NCBI GenBank assembly: GCA_903839195.1
Contig: CAIMBK010000125.1
Coordinates: 1 to 57,592, forward strand
Direction of reading: 5' to 3'
DNA length: 57,592 nucleotides
Source: an uncultured Bacteroidota bacterium
GTDB lineage: Bacteria; Bacteroidota; Bacteroidia; Flavobacteriales; Flavobacteriaceae
Of this stretch, positions 34,244-43,641 are shown one piece after another. A program made the translations under genes and the position numbers. The notes under the pieces are model-generated. The model was not told the origin of the DNA. It ran no database searches and saw only the letters and a program-made list of their open reading frames with translations. How positions within the stretch are numbered: position 1 is the first letter of the stretch; each line of letters starts with the position of its first letter.

Positions 34244-35560
34244 TTATTTTCTTAAATTTTCAATAAAAGAAACCACGCTGCTATGAACTACGGTTGTGTC
34301 CTTAAAGTGTTTTTTGATTTGCGCCCGTTCATCATTGGTAACTTGAAATTGATTCAAAATATTATTCAGGTGCATTTTCATATGTCCTTCTTGAATCCCC
34401 GTGGTTGTTAAGGAACGAAGCGCCGCAAAATTCTGAGCCAATCCTGCCACCGCAACTATTTCCATTAATTCGGATGCACTTGGTTTTTCTAGCATTTCTA
34501 ATGATAATTTAACCATCGGATGCAAGGAGGTTAATCCGCCAACGGTTCCTAATGCCAAAGGAATTTCCATCCAAAAACAGAAGTTTCCGTTCTCGATTTT
34601 GGCATGCGACAAACTAGAATAGCGTCCACTTTTGGAAGCATGTGCATGAATTCCTGCTTCAACGGCACGAAAATCATTGCCCGTAGCAAGTACAACGGCG
34701 TCGATTCCGTTCATAATTCCTTTATTATGAGTAACTGCTCGAAAAGGTTCTACTTCGGCAATATTGACGGCTTGAACGAATTTTTCGGCAAATTCTTTCG
34801 GATTTTCAATATGTTTTTCGGCTAAATCTTCTATTTTGCAAGAAACTTCAACGCGAACAATACAATTTGGAACATAATTTGACAAAATGCTCATCACGAT
34901 TTCAAGCTGTTTTTCTTCTTCAGAAAATATTGAAAATGTGGCCGCTGCTGTTTTAAAAGTTTTGGCTATTTGTTCCAAACACGAATTAATAAAATTGGCG
35001 CCCATTGAATCTTTGGTTTCAAAAGTGACGTGCAATTGAAAATAATTAGCTAATAAATCGCTCTTATTTCGAAGTTCAATATTCAAAATACCGCCGCCGC
35101 GTTTTTGCATATTTGCAGTAATATTTTCGGTTTCAGCAAATAGTTTTGATTTTATTTCACTTAAAAAAGCCTCAAGTTTGGAAAAATCGCCTTTGTATAG
35201 AAAATGAACTTGACCAATTTTTTCGGTATTCAAAACAGTTGCTTTGAATCCGCCACGAGTTGCCCAAAACTTTGCCGATTTTGCTGCGGCCGCCACCACG
35301 GAGCTTTCCTCAATTGCCATCGGAATGGTTTTGTATTTTCCATTGATTAAAAAATTGGGCGCCACACCCAGCGGAATGTAAAAATTGGTGATCGTGTTTT
35401 CAATAAATTCATCGTGCAATTGCTGCAGTTTTTCGTCAGAATTCCAATACCTTTTTATTTGAACAATAGCCGATTCTGTATCAGAAAAATAGGCATTGGC
35501 AATCCATTGTATTTTTTCGATTTTGGATAATTTTGAAAATCCAGCAATTGGGTTAATCAT
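34244..35560 (-). CDS. mvaA: Hydroxymethylglutaryl-CoA reductase, class II type
   Basis: A 438-residue cytoplasmic enzyme. The class II motifs are: IPMAIEESSVVAAAAKSA with catalytic Glu, DSMGANFIN with catalytic Asp and NAD(P) contact, THNKGIMNGIDAVVLATGND with catalytic Lys, GTVGGLTSLHP, and EGHMKMHLNNI with the C-terminal catalytic His. It reduces HMG-CoA to mevalonate for isoprenoid synthesis, since Flavobacteriaceae use the mevalonate route. It is followed by the GHMP kinase. A perfect -7 box TATCTTTG lies at 35592-35585, 25 bases before the start. Confidence 0.93.
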   Translation of the reverse strand: MINPIAGFSKLSKIEKIQWIANAYFSDTESAIVQIKRYWNSDEKLQQLHDEFIENTITNFYIPLGVAPNFLINGKYKTIPMAIEESSVVAAAAKSAKFWATRGGFKATVLNTEKIGQVHFLYKGDFSKLEAFLSEIKSKLFAETENITANMQKRGGGILNIELRNKSDLLANYFQLHVTFETKDSMGANFINSCLEQIAKTFKTAAATFSIFSEEEKQLEIVMSILSNYVPNCIVRVEVSCKIEDLAEKHIENPKEFAEKFVQAVNIAEVEPFRAVTHNKGIMNGIDAVVLATGNDFRAVEAGIHAHASKSGRYSSLSHAKIENGNFCFWMEIPLALGTVGGLTSLHPMVKLSLEMLEKPSASELMEIVAVAGLAQNFAALRSLTTTGIQEGHMKMHLNNILNQFQVTNDERAQIKKHFKDTTVVHSSVVSFIENLRK

Positions 35561-35718
35561 TCTTAGAAATTAAATATTTGGATACAAAGATACAGATTCA
35601 GGAATTCGAATTCTAAAAAGTTGTAAAAAGGAAAAGACAAATCTACATTTTATTCAAAAAAGCACGTAGAATTGAGAAATTTTCACTAAAATTGAATGTT
35701 TTTATTTTACAACTTTTT

Positions 35719-37890
35719 ATGAATAGGATTTACAAATTTATTGCATTCTTGTTGCTGACTACTTTTTCTGTTATTGGGCAACAAAAAATCACCGTTGAAG
35801 AAATTTTCACGGGTGCTTATCGCACAAAAGGAATGGATGAATTGCAATCTATGAAAAACACCAATCAATATACCGTTTTAAATTTTGATCGTGTAACTCG
35901 AAATATCCAAATTAACTTATTCGATTTTGCAACCCTAAAAAAAGTAGCGACCTTAATAGATTCCCGTTATTATAAAGAACTAGATGGCATTGATTCCTAT
36001 GCTTTCAACGCCTTGGAAAAAGTAATTTTAATTGGAAATAATAGTCAACAAATTTACCGACATTCGTTTCTAGCCGATTATTTTTTATATGATTTGGAAA
36101 ACAAAAAATTAACCAAATTAGTGGATTTCCAAATTCAAGAACCCACTTTTTCTCCTGACGGAACCAAGATTGCTTTTGCCAAAGAAAACAATTTATTTGT
36201 TTATGATATTGCTTCAAAAGTGACCACCCAAATTACTTTTGACGGAAAGAAAAATGCCATTATCAATGGAATTACCGATTGGGTTTATGAAGAAGAATTT
36301 GCTTTTGTTCGAGCTTTTGATTGGAGTAATGACAGTAAAAAACTTTCCTTCATTCGATTTGACGAAAGTCAAGTTCCTGAATTTTCAATGACAATTTTTG
36401 ACAAAGAGTTGTATCCTAAAATAGAAACGTTCAAATATCCAAAAGCAGGCGAGAAAAATTCGGAGGTTTCGTTGCATATTTTTGATTTGAATACCAATGT
36501 CACTCAGAAAATTGATATAGGAAACTATAATGATTTTTATATTCCACGAATGAAATGGACCAACGACGCTTCTATTTTGAGCGTTCAAGTTTTGAATAGA
36601 CATCAAGATAATTTGGATTTATTGTTTGTGGATGGTACAACTGGAATAGCCAAAGTTATTTTGAACGAAAAAGACAAAGCGTATATTTCAATTAATAACA
36701 ATCTTACTTTTTTGAAAGACAACAGTTTTATTTGGACAAGTGAAAAAGATGGTTTTAATCATATTTATGTTTATGACAACACGGGAAAATTAATCAATCA
36801 AGTTACAAAAGGCATTTGGGAAGTGACCGATTATTATGGCTTTGATGAAAAAACTCAAAACGTTTTTTACCAATCTGTAGAAAATGGGTCGATTAATAGA
36901 GATGTTTATAGAATCAATATAAATGGTAAAAACAAAGTCCGTTTGTCTCAAAAAACAGGAACTAGCAGCGCTACTTTTAGTCCAAACTTTCAGTTTTTTA
37001 TAAATTCATTTTCTAGTGCTTCCCAACCTCCAATTTTTACTTTAAACGAATCCAAGTCGGGTAAAAAAATTCAAGAAATTATTAATAATGATGAACTTTC
37101 TGAAAAATTGAAAGCGAATAATTTACCAAAGAAAGATTTTTTTGTATTGAAAACCGAAAAAGGCAACAATTTGAATGCTTGGATAATAAAGCCAAAAGAT
37201 TTTGATCCTGCTAAAAAATATCCAGTATTTATGTTTCAATATTCGGGGCCAGGTTCGCAAAAAGCAAACAACGATTGGAATAATTCTAATGATTATTGGT
37301 TTATGATGTTAGCGCAACAGGGTTATATTGTAGCTTGTGTTGACGGACGTGGAACGGGATACAAAGGAGCCGAATTCAAGAAAATGACACAAAAAGAATT
37401 GGGAAAATTTGAAGTAGAAGATCAAATAGATGCTGCCAAAGTAATCGGAAATTATCCATTTGTAGACCATACAAGAATCGGGATTTTCGGATGGAGTTAC
37501 GGCGGTTTTATGGCTTCCAATTGTATCCTGAAAGGAAATGATGTTTTCAAAATGGCTATTGCCGTTGCGCCGGTTACCAATTGGCGATTTTATAATAGTA
37601 TTTATACCGAACGCTTTTTGCAAACACCTCAAGAAAACGCCAGTGGATATGATGAAAATTCCCCAATTAATTTTGTAGACAAATTGAAAGGAAATTTCCT
37701 TTTGATTCATGGAAGTGGCGATGATAATGTACATTTGCAGAATTCGATGCAAATGATGGAAGCCTTAATTCAGGCCAATAAACAATTTGATTCGCAGATT
37801 TATCCCGATAAAAATCATGGAATTTATGGCGGAAAATCCCGAATTCAATTGTATAACAAAATGACAAATTTTATAAAAGAAAAACTTTAA
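35719..37890 (+). CDS. S9B dipeptidyl-peptidase IV, exported
   Basis: A 723-residue serine peptidase with signal peptide MNRIYKFIAFLLLTTFSVIGQ. The N-terminal beta-propeller contains the paired glutamates in DWVYEEEFAFVRAFDW, which hold the substrate amino terminus in DPP-IV. The C-terminal alpha/beta hydrolase has Ser593 (GWSYGGFM), Asp668 (GSGDDNVH) and His700 (DKNHGIYG). It removes X-Pro or X-Ala dipeptides from peptides in the periplasm. Two peptide transporters follow, forming a peptide-use group. The ATG at 35719 begins a proper signal peptide; an in-frame start at 35692 does not. Confidence 0.92.
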   Translation: MNRIYKFIAFLLLTTFSVIGQQKITVEEIFTGAYRTKGMDELQSMKNTNQYTVLNFDRVTRNIQINLFDFATLKKVATLIDSRYYKELDGIDSYAFNALEKVILIGNNSQQIYRHSFLADYFLYDLENKKLTKLVDFQIQEPTFSPDGTKIAFAKENNLFVYDIASKVTTQITFDGKKNAIINGITDWVYEEEFAFVRAFDWSNDSKKLSFIRFDESQVPEFSMTIFDKELYPKIETFKYPKAGEKNSEVSLHIFDLNTNVTQKIDIGNYNDFYIPRMKWTNDASILSVQVLNRHQDNLDLLFVDGTTGIAKVILNEKDKAYISINNNLTFLKDNSFIWTSEKDGFNHIYVYDNTGKLINQVTKGIWEVTDYYGFDEKTQNVFYQSVENGSINRDVYRININGKNKVRLSQKTGTSSATFSPNFQFFINSFSSASQPPIFTLNESKSGKKIQEIINNDELSEKLKANNLPKKDFFVLKTEKGNNLNAWIIKPKDFDPAKKYPVFMFQYSGPGSQKANNDWNNSNDYWFMMLAQQGYIVACVDGRGTGYKGAEFKKMTQKELGKFEVEDQIDAAKVIGNYPFVDHTRIGIFGWSYGGFMASNCILKGNDVFKMAIAVAPVTNWRFYNSIYTERFLQTPQENASGYDENSPINFVDKLKGNFLLIHGSGDDNVHLQNSMQMMEALIQANKQFDSQIYPDKNHGIYGGKSRIQLYNKMTNFIKEKL

Positions 37891-37925
37891 CCCAACCTAA
37901 TTAACATTTAAAAAACACTATTATT

Positions 37926-39446
37926 ATGAACAATACCGCAAAAACAGGACACCCAAAGGGACTCTATTTTTTATTTTTCACAGAAATGTGGGAACGATTC
38001 AGTTATTATGGAATGAGAGCCATTTTCATTCTTTTTATGACAAAAATACTTTTAATGAAAGATGCCGATGCTTCCCAAATTTATGGAAGTTATACCGGTT
38101 TAGTTTATCTAACACCGCTTTTGGGAGGTTATTTATGCGATAAATTTCTCGGAAACAGACGAAGTATTATAGTAGGTGGACTTTTGATGGCTTTGGGTCA
38201 ATTCTTTATGTTTCTAAGCGCATCTGCTGGAGCAGATGGTGGCGTTTCTATCATGTGGATGGGATTGACGGCGATTATTATAGGAAATGGTTTTTTCAAA
38301 CCAAACATTTCAACAATGGTTGGACAATTATATCCTGCAAACGACAGACGAATTGATAGCGCCTTCACCATTTTCTATATGGGAATTAACCTTGGAGCTT
38401 TCTTTTCTCCATTAGTTTGTGGGTCAATGGATTTCAAATGGGGATTCTTGGCAGCTTGTATCGGAATGTTGGTAGGTTTAGTAGCTTTTATATTGGGTCA
38501 AAAAAAATACCTTATTTCCGAAGAAGGAAAGCACATTGGTTTGCCAGTAAAAAAATTAGACGCTAAAAATATTGGTTTGATTTTAGGATCAATTGCTATA
38601 ATCTTTTTCATGTTGAACTTCAAACAAATGTTCCAAAGTGATGTGGATGTTATTAGTTATTTTATTTATGGTGCAATGGTAGTTATGCCTGTTGTAATAT
38701 TAACAGATAAAAGTTTGACCAAAATTGAAACACAACGTATCACAGTAATTTTTATACTTGCTTTCTTTGTTATCTTCTTTTGGGGTGCGTTTGAGCAAGC
38801 AGGTGCTTCATTGACTTTATTTGCAGATAGACAAACCGAAAGAACTTTATTCGGATGGGAAATGCCAGCATCTTATTTTCAATCTGTAAATCCATTAGCG
38901 GTTATTTCAATTGCTCCAATTATGACAATGGTTTGGGGATTCTTATATGCAAGAAAACTGGAGCCATCGTCACCTAAAAAAATGGCAATAGGTTTAGGAT
39001 TAGTAGCCATGGGATATGTAGTAATTGCAATTGCTGTTAAGGGATTAGGAATAGGCGATAAAGTATCGATGTGGTGGTTAATTGGTTTGTATGTAATTCA
39101 CACAATTGGTGAATTATGTTTGTCTCCAATCGGTTTGTCAATGGTTTCTAAATTAGCACCGCTACGTTTATCTTCATTAATGATGGGAACTTGGTTCTTG
39201 GCTAATGCTGCTGCTAATAAATTTGCAGGAACATTAAGCGCTTTAATTCCTGGTGGAGAAGACGGAACTGGCGGAGCAACATCATTTTTAGGATTTCAAA
39301 TCACAAACTTATACGAGTTTTTTGTATTATTTATAATAATGTCAGGAACTGCGGCTGCAATTCTATTTGTTTTGAGCTCTTGGTTAGAGAAAAAAATGCA
39401 TAATGATCATGTAGAAAGTGTCGATTTAGAAGTAGAAAACAGATAA
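37926..39446 (+). CDS. POT/PTR-family proton-dependent oligopeptide transporter (first copy)
   Basis: A 506-residue inner-membrane protein. The POT signature is present: FFTEMWERFSYYGMRAIFILF (span 1, ExxERFxYY), GGYLCDKFLGNRRSIIVGG, and FFKPNISTMVGQLYP with a GMRA family context. About 12-14 spans follow. It imports di- and tripeptides with protons. It is 35 bases after the DPP-IV gene, whose products it would take up. It shares the overall layout with the next gene, so they are paralogues. Confidence 0.92.
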   Translation: MNNTAKTGHPKGLYFLFFTEMWERFSYYGMRAIFILFMTKILLMKDADASQIYGSYTGLVYLTPLLGGYLCDKFLGNRRSIIVGGLLMALGQFFMFLSASAGADGGVSIMWMGLTAIIIGNGFFKPNISTMVGQLYPANDRRIDSAFTIFYMGINLGAFFSPLVCGSMDFKWGFLAACIGMLVGLVAFILGQKKYLISEEGKHIGLPVKKLDAKNIGLILGSIAIIFFMLNFKQMFQSDVDVISYFIYGAMVVMPVVILTDKSLTKIETQRITVIFILAFFVIFFWGAFEQAGASLTLFADRQTERTLFGWEMPASYFQSVNPLAVISIAPIMTMVWGFLYARKLEPSSPKKMAIGLGLVAMGYVVIAIAVKGLGIGDKVSMWWLIGLYVIHTIGELCLSPIGLSMVSKLAPLRLSSLMMGTWFLANAAANKFAGTLSALIPGGEDGTGGATSFLGFQITNLYEFFVLFIIMSGTAAAILFVLSSWLEKKMHNDHVESVDLEVENR

Positions 39447-39473
39447 TTTTCCAAACATAGTAATCAATATTTC

Positions 39474-39507
39474 AAACCTACAAGAAACCCTTGTAGGTTT
39501 GGTTTTT
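39474..39507 (+). terminator. Terminator between the two POT genes
   Basis: AAACCTACAAG, a short loop and CTTGTAGGTTT make an 11-bp stem followed by GGTTTTT. It separates the two transporter genes, so the second may have its own promoter or rely on read-through. Confidence 0.75.
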
Positions 39508-39520
39508 AAAAATCAAAAAA

Positions 39521-41044
39521 ATGAGTCAAGTTTTAACAATAGATCAAATACAAAATTTTAAAGGAAAATATCCAAAGCAAATTTGGAGTTTGTTTTTCTC
39601 CGAAATGTGGGAACGCTTCTGTTTTTATGGAATGCGCGGCATGTTGGTATTTTTTATGATTTCGCAACTGAATTTTGACAAAACCGAAGCCAATCTTCAA
39701 TACGGAGCTACACAAGCTTTTGTGTATGCATTCACCTTCATCGGCGGATTATTTGCCGATAAAATTCTAGGTTTCAGAAAATCGCTTTTTTGGGGTGGTT
39801 TATTGATGATAATTGGAAGCGCAATTTTGGCCACCGACCCGCATCAATTTTTCTTTTTGGGAATTTCATTTACCATCATCGGAACTGGATTTTTCAAACC
39901 AAACATTTCTACGATGGTTGGAGAATTATACAAAAAAGGCGATGCTAGAACCGATGCAGGATTCTCCTTGTTCTATGCAGGTATAAATCTAGGAGCCTTA
40001 TTGGGAGGTTATATTTGTATCGCTATCGGAAAAGGCGAACTTTTTGCGAGTTCAATTCCCGAGGACAAAAGATGGAACGTTGCCTTTGGATTGGCAGCGG
40101 TTGTAATGGTGATTAGTTTGATTAATTTTGTTTTTACTCAAAAATCATTGGGTTCAATTGGGTTGCAACCTGGACATCCATCGGCCGAAATACAATCAAA
40201 ACCCATTGCGAAATGGGTAGAATATTCTGTTTATGCAGGAACTATTTTATTGGTTCCAATAATTCAAATTATGGTTTCTAAAACAGAATATACCGATTAT
40301 TTTATGGCAATAATTGGTCCGCTAACCCTCATTTATCTTTTCTATGAAATGTCAAAAGTGACTTTGCAAGAAAGAAAAAAACTATGGGCGGCATTGGTAT
40401 TTATACTTTTTTCCATTATTTTTTGGGGAATTTATGAGCAAAGTGGTGGATCGCTAAGCATTTTTGCTGCCGAAAATTTGAATAATAACTTAATCGGAAT
40501 GCATCTTGACCCGAATGGCGTCAACAATTCTGGAGGCGCTTTCTTTGTTATTATTTTAGCACCGTTATTAGGGCTTCTTTGGATTTGGATGAATAAAAGA
40601 AAGTTTGAACCCAACACCCTTGTGAAATTTGGGCTCGGATTTATTTTTCTCGGTTTTGGTTATTATGTATTATTTGCCACTCGATTTTTTGCAATTGTTT
40701 CAGGAATTACGTCCTTGAATGTATTTACTTTAGCGCTTTTGGTGATTACTTTTGGGGAGCTATGTTTATCACCCATAGGATTATCAATCATGACCAAATT
40801 ATCAACGAAAAACCTTCAAGGAATGATGATGGGAATGTGGTTTTTAGCTAGTGCCTACGGACAATATGTGGCCGGAATAATCGGTGCAGGATTGTCCACC
40901 GCAAAAGAAGGTTCGTCCAAATTAGAAATTTTGCTTGCCTACACAGAAGGATACAAACAATTAGGCCTTTACGCATTAATTGCCGGAATTATTTTGATAT
41001 TAATTTCGCCATTAGTAAAAAAATTAATGCAAGATGTCAAATAA
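39521..41044 (+). CDS. POT/PTR-family proton-dependent oligopeptide transporter (second copy)
   Basis: A 507-residue paralogue of the previous gene, with the same motifs: FFSEMWERFCFYGMRGMLVFF, GGLFADKILGFRKSLFWGG and FFKPNISTMVGELYK. The sequences are clearly diverged outside the motifs, so the duplication is old and the two may prefer different peptides. A thioredoxin-fold gene follows 62 bases later. Confidence 0.92.
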   Translation: MSQVLTIDQIQNFKGKYPKQIWSLFFSEMWERFCFYGMRGMLVFFMISQLNFDKTEANLQYGATQAFVYAFTFIGGLFADKILGFRKSLFWGGLLMIIGSAILATDPHQFFFLGISFTIIGTGFFKPNISTMVGELYKKGDARTDAGFSLFYAGINLGALLGGYICIAIGKGELFASSIPEDKRWNVAFGLAAVVMVISLINFVFTQKSLGSIGLQPGHPSAEIQSKPIAKWVEYSVYAGTILLVPIIQIMVSKTEYTDYFMAIIGPLTLIYLFYEMSKVTLQERKKLWAALVFILFSIIFWGIYEQSGGSLSIFAAENLNNNLIGMHLDPNGVNNSGGAFFVIILAPLLGLLWIWMNKRKFEPNTLVKFGLGFIFLGFGYYVLFATRFFAIVSGITSLNVFTLALLVITFGELCLSPIGLSIMTKLSTKNLQGMMMGMWFLASAYGQYVAGIIGAGLSTAKEGSSKLEILLAYTEGYKQLGLYALIAGIILILISPLVKKLMQDVK

Positions 41045-41106
41045 ATTTCCGATATTTCGACTTTATTTTAATAGAATCAAAAAAACAAAACAAAAATTAT
41101 AAGACT

Positions 41107-41568
41107 ATGAAAAAGATATTTATTGCTTTATTGCTAGTTGCTGGTTCCTTTGCAGCAGAAGCTCAAGAACAAGTTTGGAATACAGATGTCAATAAAGCCA
41201 TTGCTATTTCTGCAAAAACTAAAAAACCATTATTATTGTTTTTCACCGGAAGCGATTGGTGCGGTTGGTGTATGCGTTTGCAAAAAGAGGTTTTCAAAAC
41301 TCCAGAATTTACCAAATGGGCCAATGATAATGTTGTTTTAGTCGAATTAGATTTTCCAAGAAAAACACCACAATTGCCAGAAATCCAAAAACAAAACAGC
41401 GAATTGCAACAGTTTTTTGGCATTCAAGGATATCCAACAATTTGGCTTGTAAATGCTTCAACAGTTGATAATAAATTAAACTTTGAAAAATTAGGAAGTA
41501 CTGGATATGTTGCTGGCGGACCAGCTGCTTGGATTGGCGGAGCAAACGACATTATTAAGAAAAAATAA
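41107..41568 (+). CDS. Periplasmic thioredoxin-fold protein with CGWC
   Basis: A 153-residue protein with signal peptide MKKIFIALLLVAGSFAAEAQ. The active site is GSDWCGWCMRLQKEVF (Cys52 and Cys55), in the DsbD-gamma/thioredoxin-7 style, followed by the cis-proline segment GYPTIWLVN. It is probably a periplasmic thiol-disulfide oxidoreductase; redox direction is unknown. The stop is two bases from the stop of the convergent comEC-like gene. Confidence 0.85.
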   Translation: MKKIFIALLLVAGSFAAEAQEQVWNTDVNKAIAISAKTKKPLLLFFTGSDWCGWCMRLQKEVFKTPEFTKWANDNVVLVELDFPRKTPQLPEIQKQNSELQQFFGIQGYPTIWLVNASTVDNKLNFEKLGSTGYVAGGPAAWIGGANDIIKKK

Positions 41569-41570
41569 AC

Positions 41571-43601
41571 TTAATTCAATCTATAAAATCCCTTTTCGCC
41601 AGTAGCGTGAAAAGGGATTTTTTCTTTTTCACAAGTGGCCTTCCAACGCGCAACATATGACTTATAATTGGATCCATCTGCCACAATTGTTCTTGGTTTA
41701 TAGTTTTGAAGTAAACGTTCCAAATTTATTTTTGGAGATTGCGTAAGCAGCAAAATATCGGGTTGAATTTGTTTTGGAAAAACGCCCAAACTATCAATAA
41801 TCAATATTTTATTTGTTTTAAAATAGGCCAAATTTGACAATTCTTTTTGTTCGCTAATTTTTGAAAAATGAGCTACTAAATACGATTTCAACATCGAATT
41901 ATTAGCAATTTCTTTCGAAGTATTTTTTGAACAAAATAGTGTAACATTTTCACCTTTTCGTTCGGCAATAATTGTTTTTTTGGTGCTATTAAAAACAATC
42001 CATTCCTGCTCTTGTTGATTATTCCATCGGGAAGCAAAACAAATTCCTTGAAACAAAAGCACCATAGATAATGCCACCGTTAGCTTGTTAAAATTGGGTT
42101 TTTTGAACCAAATAATAATCGAAACAATCGCTAAATAACAACCAAACAACATTACCGAATTGAACGGAATGTCTTTGATTACAAATTCTTCAAAAGAGGC
42201 AACCCATTTGATTATTGAATTCAAAGAATTAACCAGCCATTCTAATAGTTTAAGCGGGATTTCTGGAACCCAGTTGCATGCCGCCAAAACCATAACGAAA
42301 ACTCCCAAAGCCATTATTACAATCAAAAATGGGAGAATTATTAAATTGGTTATAAAAAACAAACCCGGAAATTGATGAAAATAATAAAAACTTAATGGAA
42401 AAGCCCCAATTTGAGCGGCAACAGAAACAGTCAAAATATCCCAAAAATAGGTGATAATTTTATTTTTCGGAACCCAAATATTTGCTAATAATGGCTGTAA
42501 CCAAAGTATAAAAAACAATGATAAATAACTTAATTGAAAACCAATATCAAACAAAAATGAGGGTTTAAATAGTAAGATAATAAACAACGAAACTAAAAGC
42601 GTATGAAATATATTTGTGCTTCTTTTCAAATTCATTCCAATGGCTACAAATGAAAACATTGTTGCTGATCGAATGACCGAAGGCGATAATCCCGCAATTA
42701 TTGCAAATCCCCAAAGCCCAAACAAAACGGCCATTAATCGGATCAGGTTTCCGAATTTATTTTTAGGTAATGGACGCAATAAAAATGTTATAAATAGCAG
42801 AATAAATCCAACATGTAATCCCGAAACCGATAAAATATGAACCGCTCCCGCATATTGATAATCTTGCAAAATATCCTTAGAAATCTCTTGCTGTTGTCCT
42901 AAAATTAATGCCGAAATTACGGGCAATTCTTTTTCTCCAAAGTGATGATTTCTCAAATTGGAAACAATCCTATTTCGCAATATATCGGAATAATACCAAA
43001 TGGTTTTATCCATTGACGCACTTATTTTTAGTGCAGCGGTTTCCGTATAAACTTGTGCTGAAACGGATTGTTTTTTTAGGTAGTTTCCATAATCAAATTG
43101 ATCTGGATTGTTTGGTTTTTTATGTTTTACTACTTTTTCTGTTAATTGTAATCGGGTTCCAATGGGCAGAAAAGTCTTGTTATTCTTAATATTTAAAAGA
43201 ATTTTACCCGAACATTTTTTATGATCTAAATTAGTGACATTGGCAATAAACCGCTCATTTTTAAAAGTGCTTTTTAATCGTTCCCGAAGGACAACTTCTA
43301 AAGTATGTTTCTTTTCAAAATCACTAATTTGATTGTAATAAGTGGTCTTATTATAGGTTTCATCGTGAATTATTTGCGTTGTCATTCCAATAAAAACGGC
43401 AACAAACGATACAGAAATCCCAAAAGTAATTGGTTGCGCAAATTGTTTTTTATAGAAAAAATTAGAAACAAATAACACAAAAATTGACGCTCCTAAACAA
43501 CAAAACACCATATTCGGCAATGGTTTTAAATAAAAGGCAAGTAGGATTCCTAGAACAAATCCGAGGGTGATTTTTGTTAATGGAAATTGAAGTACTCTCA
43601 T
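41571..43601 (-). CDS. comEC: ComEC/Rec2-family competence membrane protein
   Basis: A 676-residue polytopic inner-membrane protein. The N-terminal region has a DUF4131-type segment with an OB-fold-like part (LEVVLRERLKSTFKNERF); the competence domain starts with LPVISALILGQQQEISKDILQDYQYAGAVHILSVSGLHVGFIL, the strongest family motif. The family moves single-stranded DNA into the cytoplasm during natural transformation. The C-terminal 150 residues lack a recognisable HxHxDH metallo-beta-lactamase motif, so the third domain is degenerate or absent. It is the last gene of surE-lpxB-peptidase-comEC. Confidence 0.85.
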   Translation of the reverse strand: MRVLQFPLTKITLGFVLGILLAFYLKPLPNMVFCCLGASIFVLFVSNFFYKKQFAQPITFGISVSFVAVFIGMTTQIIHDETYNKTTYYNQISDFEKKHTLEVVLRERLKSTFKNERFIANVTNLDHKKCSGKILLNIKNNKTFLPIGTRLQLTEKVVKHKKPNNPDQFDYGNYLKKQSVSAQVYTETAALKISASMDKTIWYYSDILRNRIVSNLRNHHFGEKELPVISALILGQQQEISKDILQDYQYAGAVHILSVSGLHVGFILLFITFLLRPLPKNKFGNLIRLMAVLFGLWGFAIIAGLSPSVIRSATMFSFVAIGMNLKRSTNIFHTLLVSLFIILLFKPSFLFDIGFQLSYLSLFFILWLQPLLANIWVPKNKIITYFWDILTVSVAAQIGAFPLSFYYFHQFPGLFFITNLIILPFLIVIMALGVFVMVLAACNWVPEIPLKLLEWLVNSLNSIIKWVASFEEFVIKDIPFNSVMLFGCYLAIVSIIIWFKKPNFNKLTVALSMVLLFQGICFASRWNNQQEQEWIVFNSTKKTIIAERKGENVTLFCSKNTSKEIANNSMLKSYLVAHFSKISEQKELSNLAYFKTNKILIIDSLGVFPKQIQPDILLLTQSPKINLERLLQNYKPRTIVADGSNYKSYVARWKATCEKEKIPFHATGEKGFYRLN
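41586..41624 (+). terminator. Terminator inside the end of the convergent comEC-like gene
   Basis: AAATCCCTTTTC, 11 bases and GAAAAGGGATTT form a 12-bp stem followed by TTTCTTTTTC on the plus strand. It begins 17 bases after the thioredoxin-fold gene ends, within the last codons of the opposite gene. Confidence 0.7.
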
Positions 43602-43641
43602 TGGCCTAAAGTACTTATTTTGAAATAAAATGTATTATTTT

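Noticed and set aside
37309..37752. 147-codon minus-strand open frame inside the DPP-IV gene
   Set aside because: It lies opposite the catalytic Ser-Asp region of DPP-IV and has no recognisable protein features.
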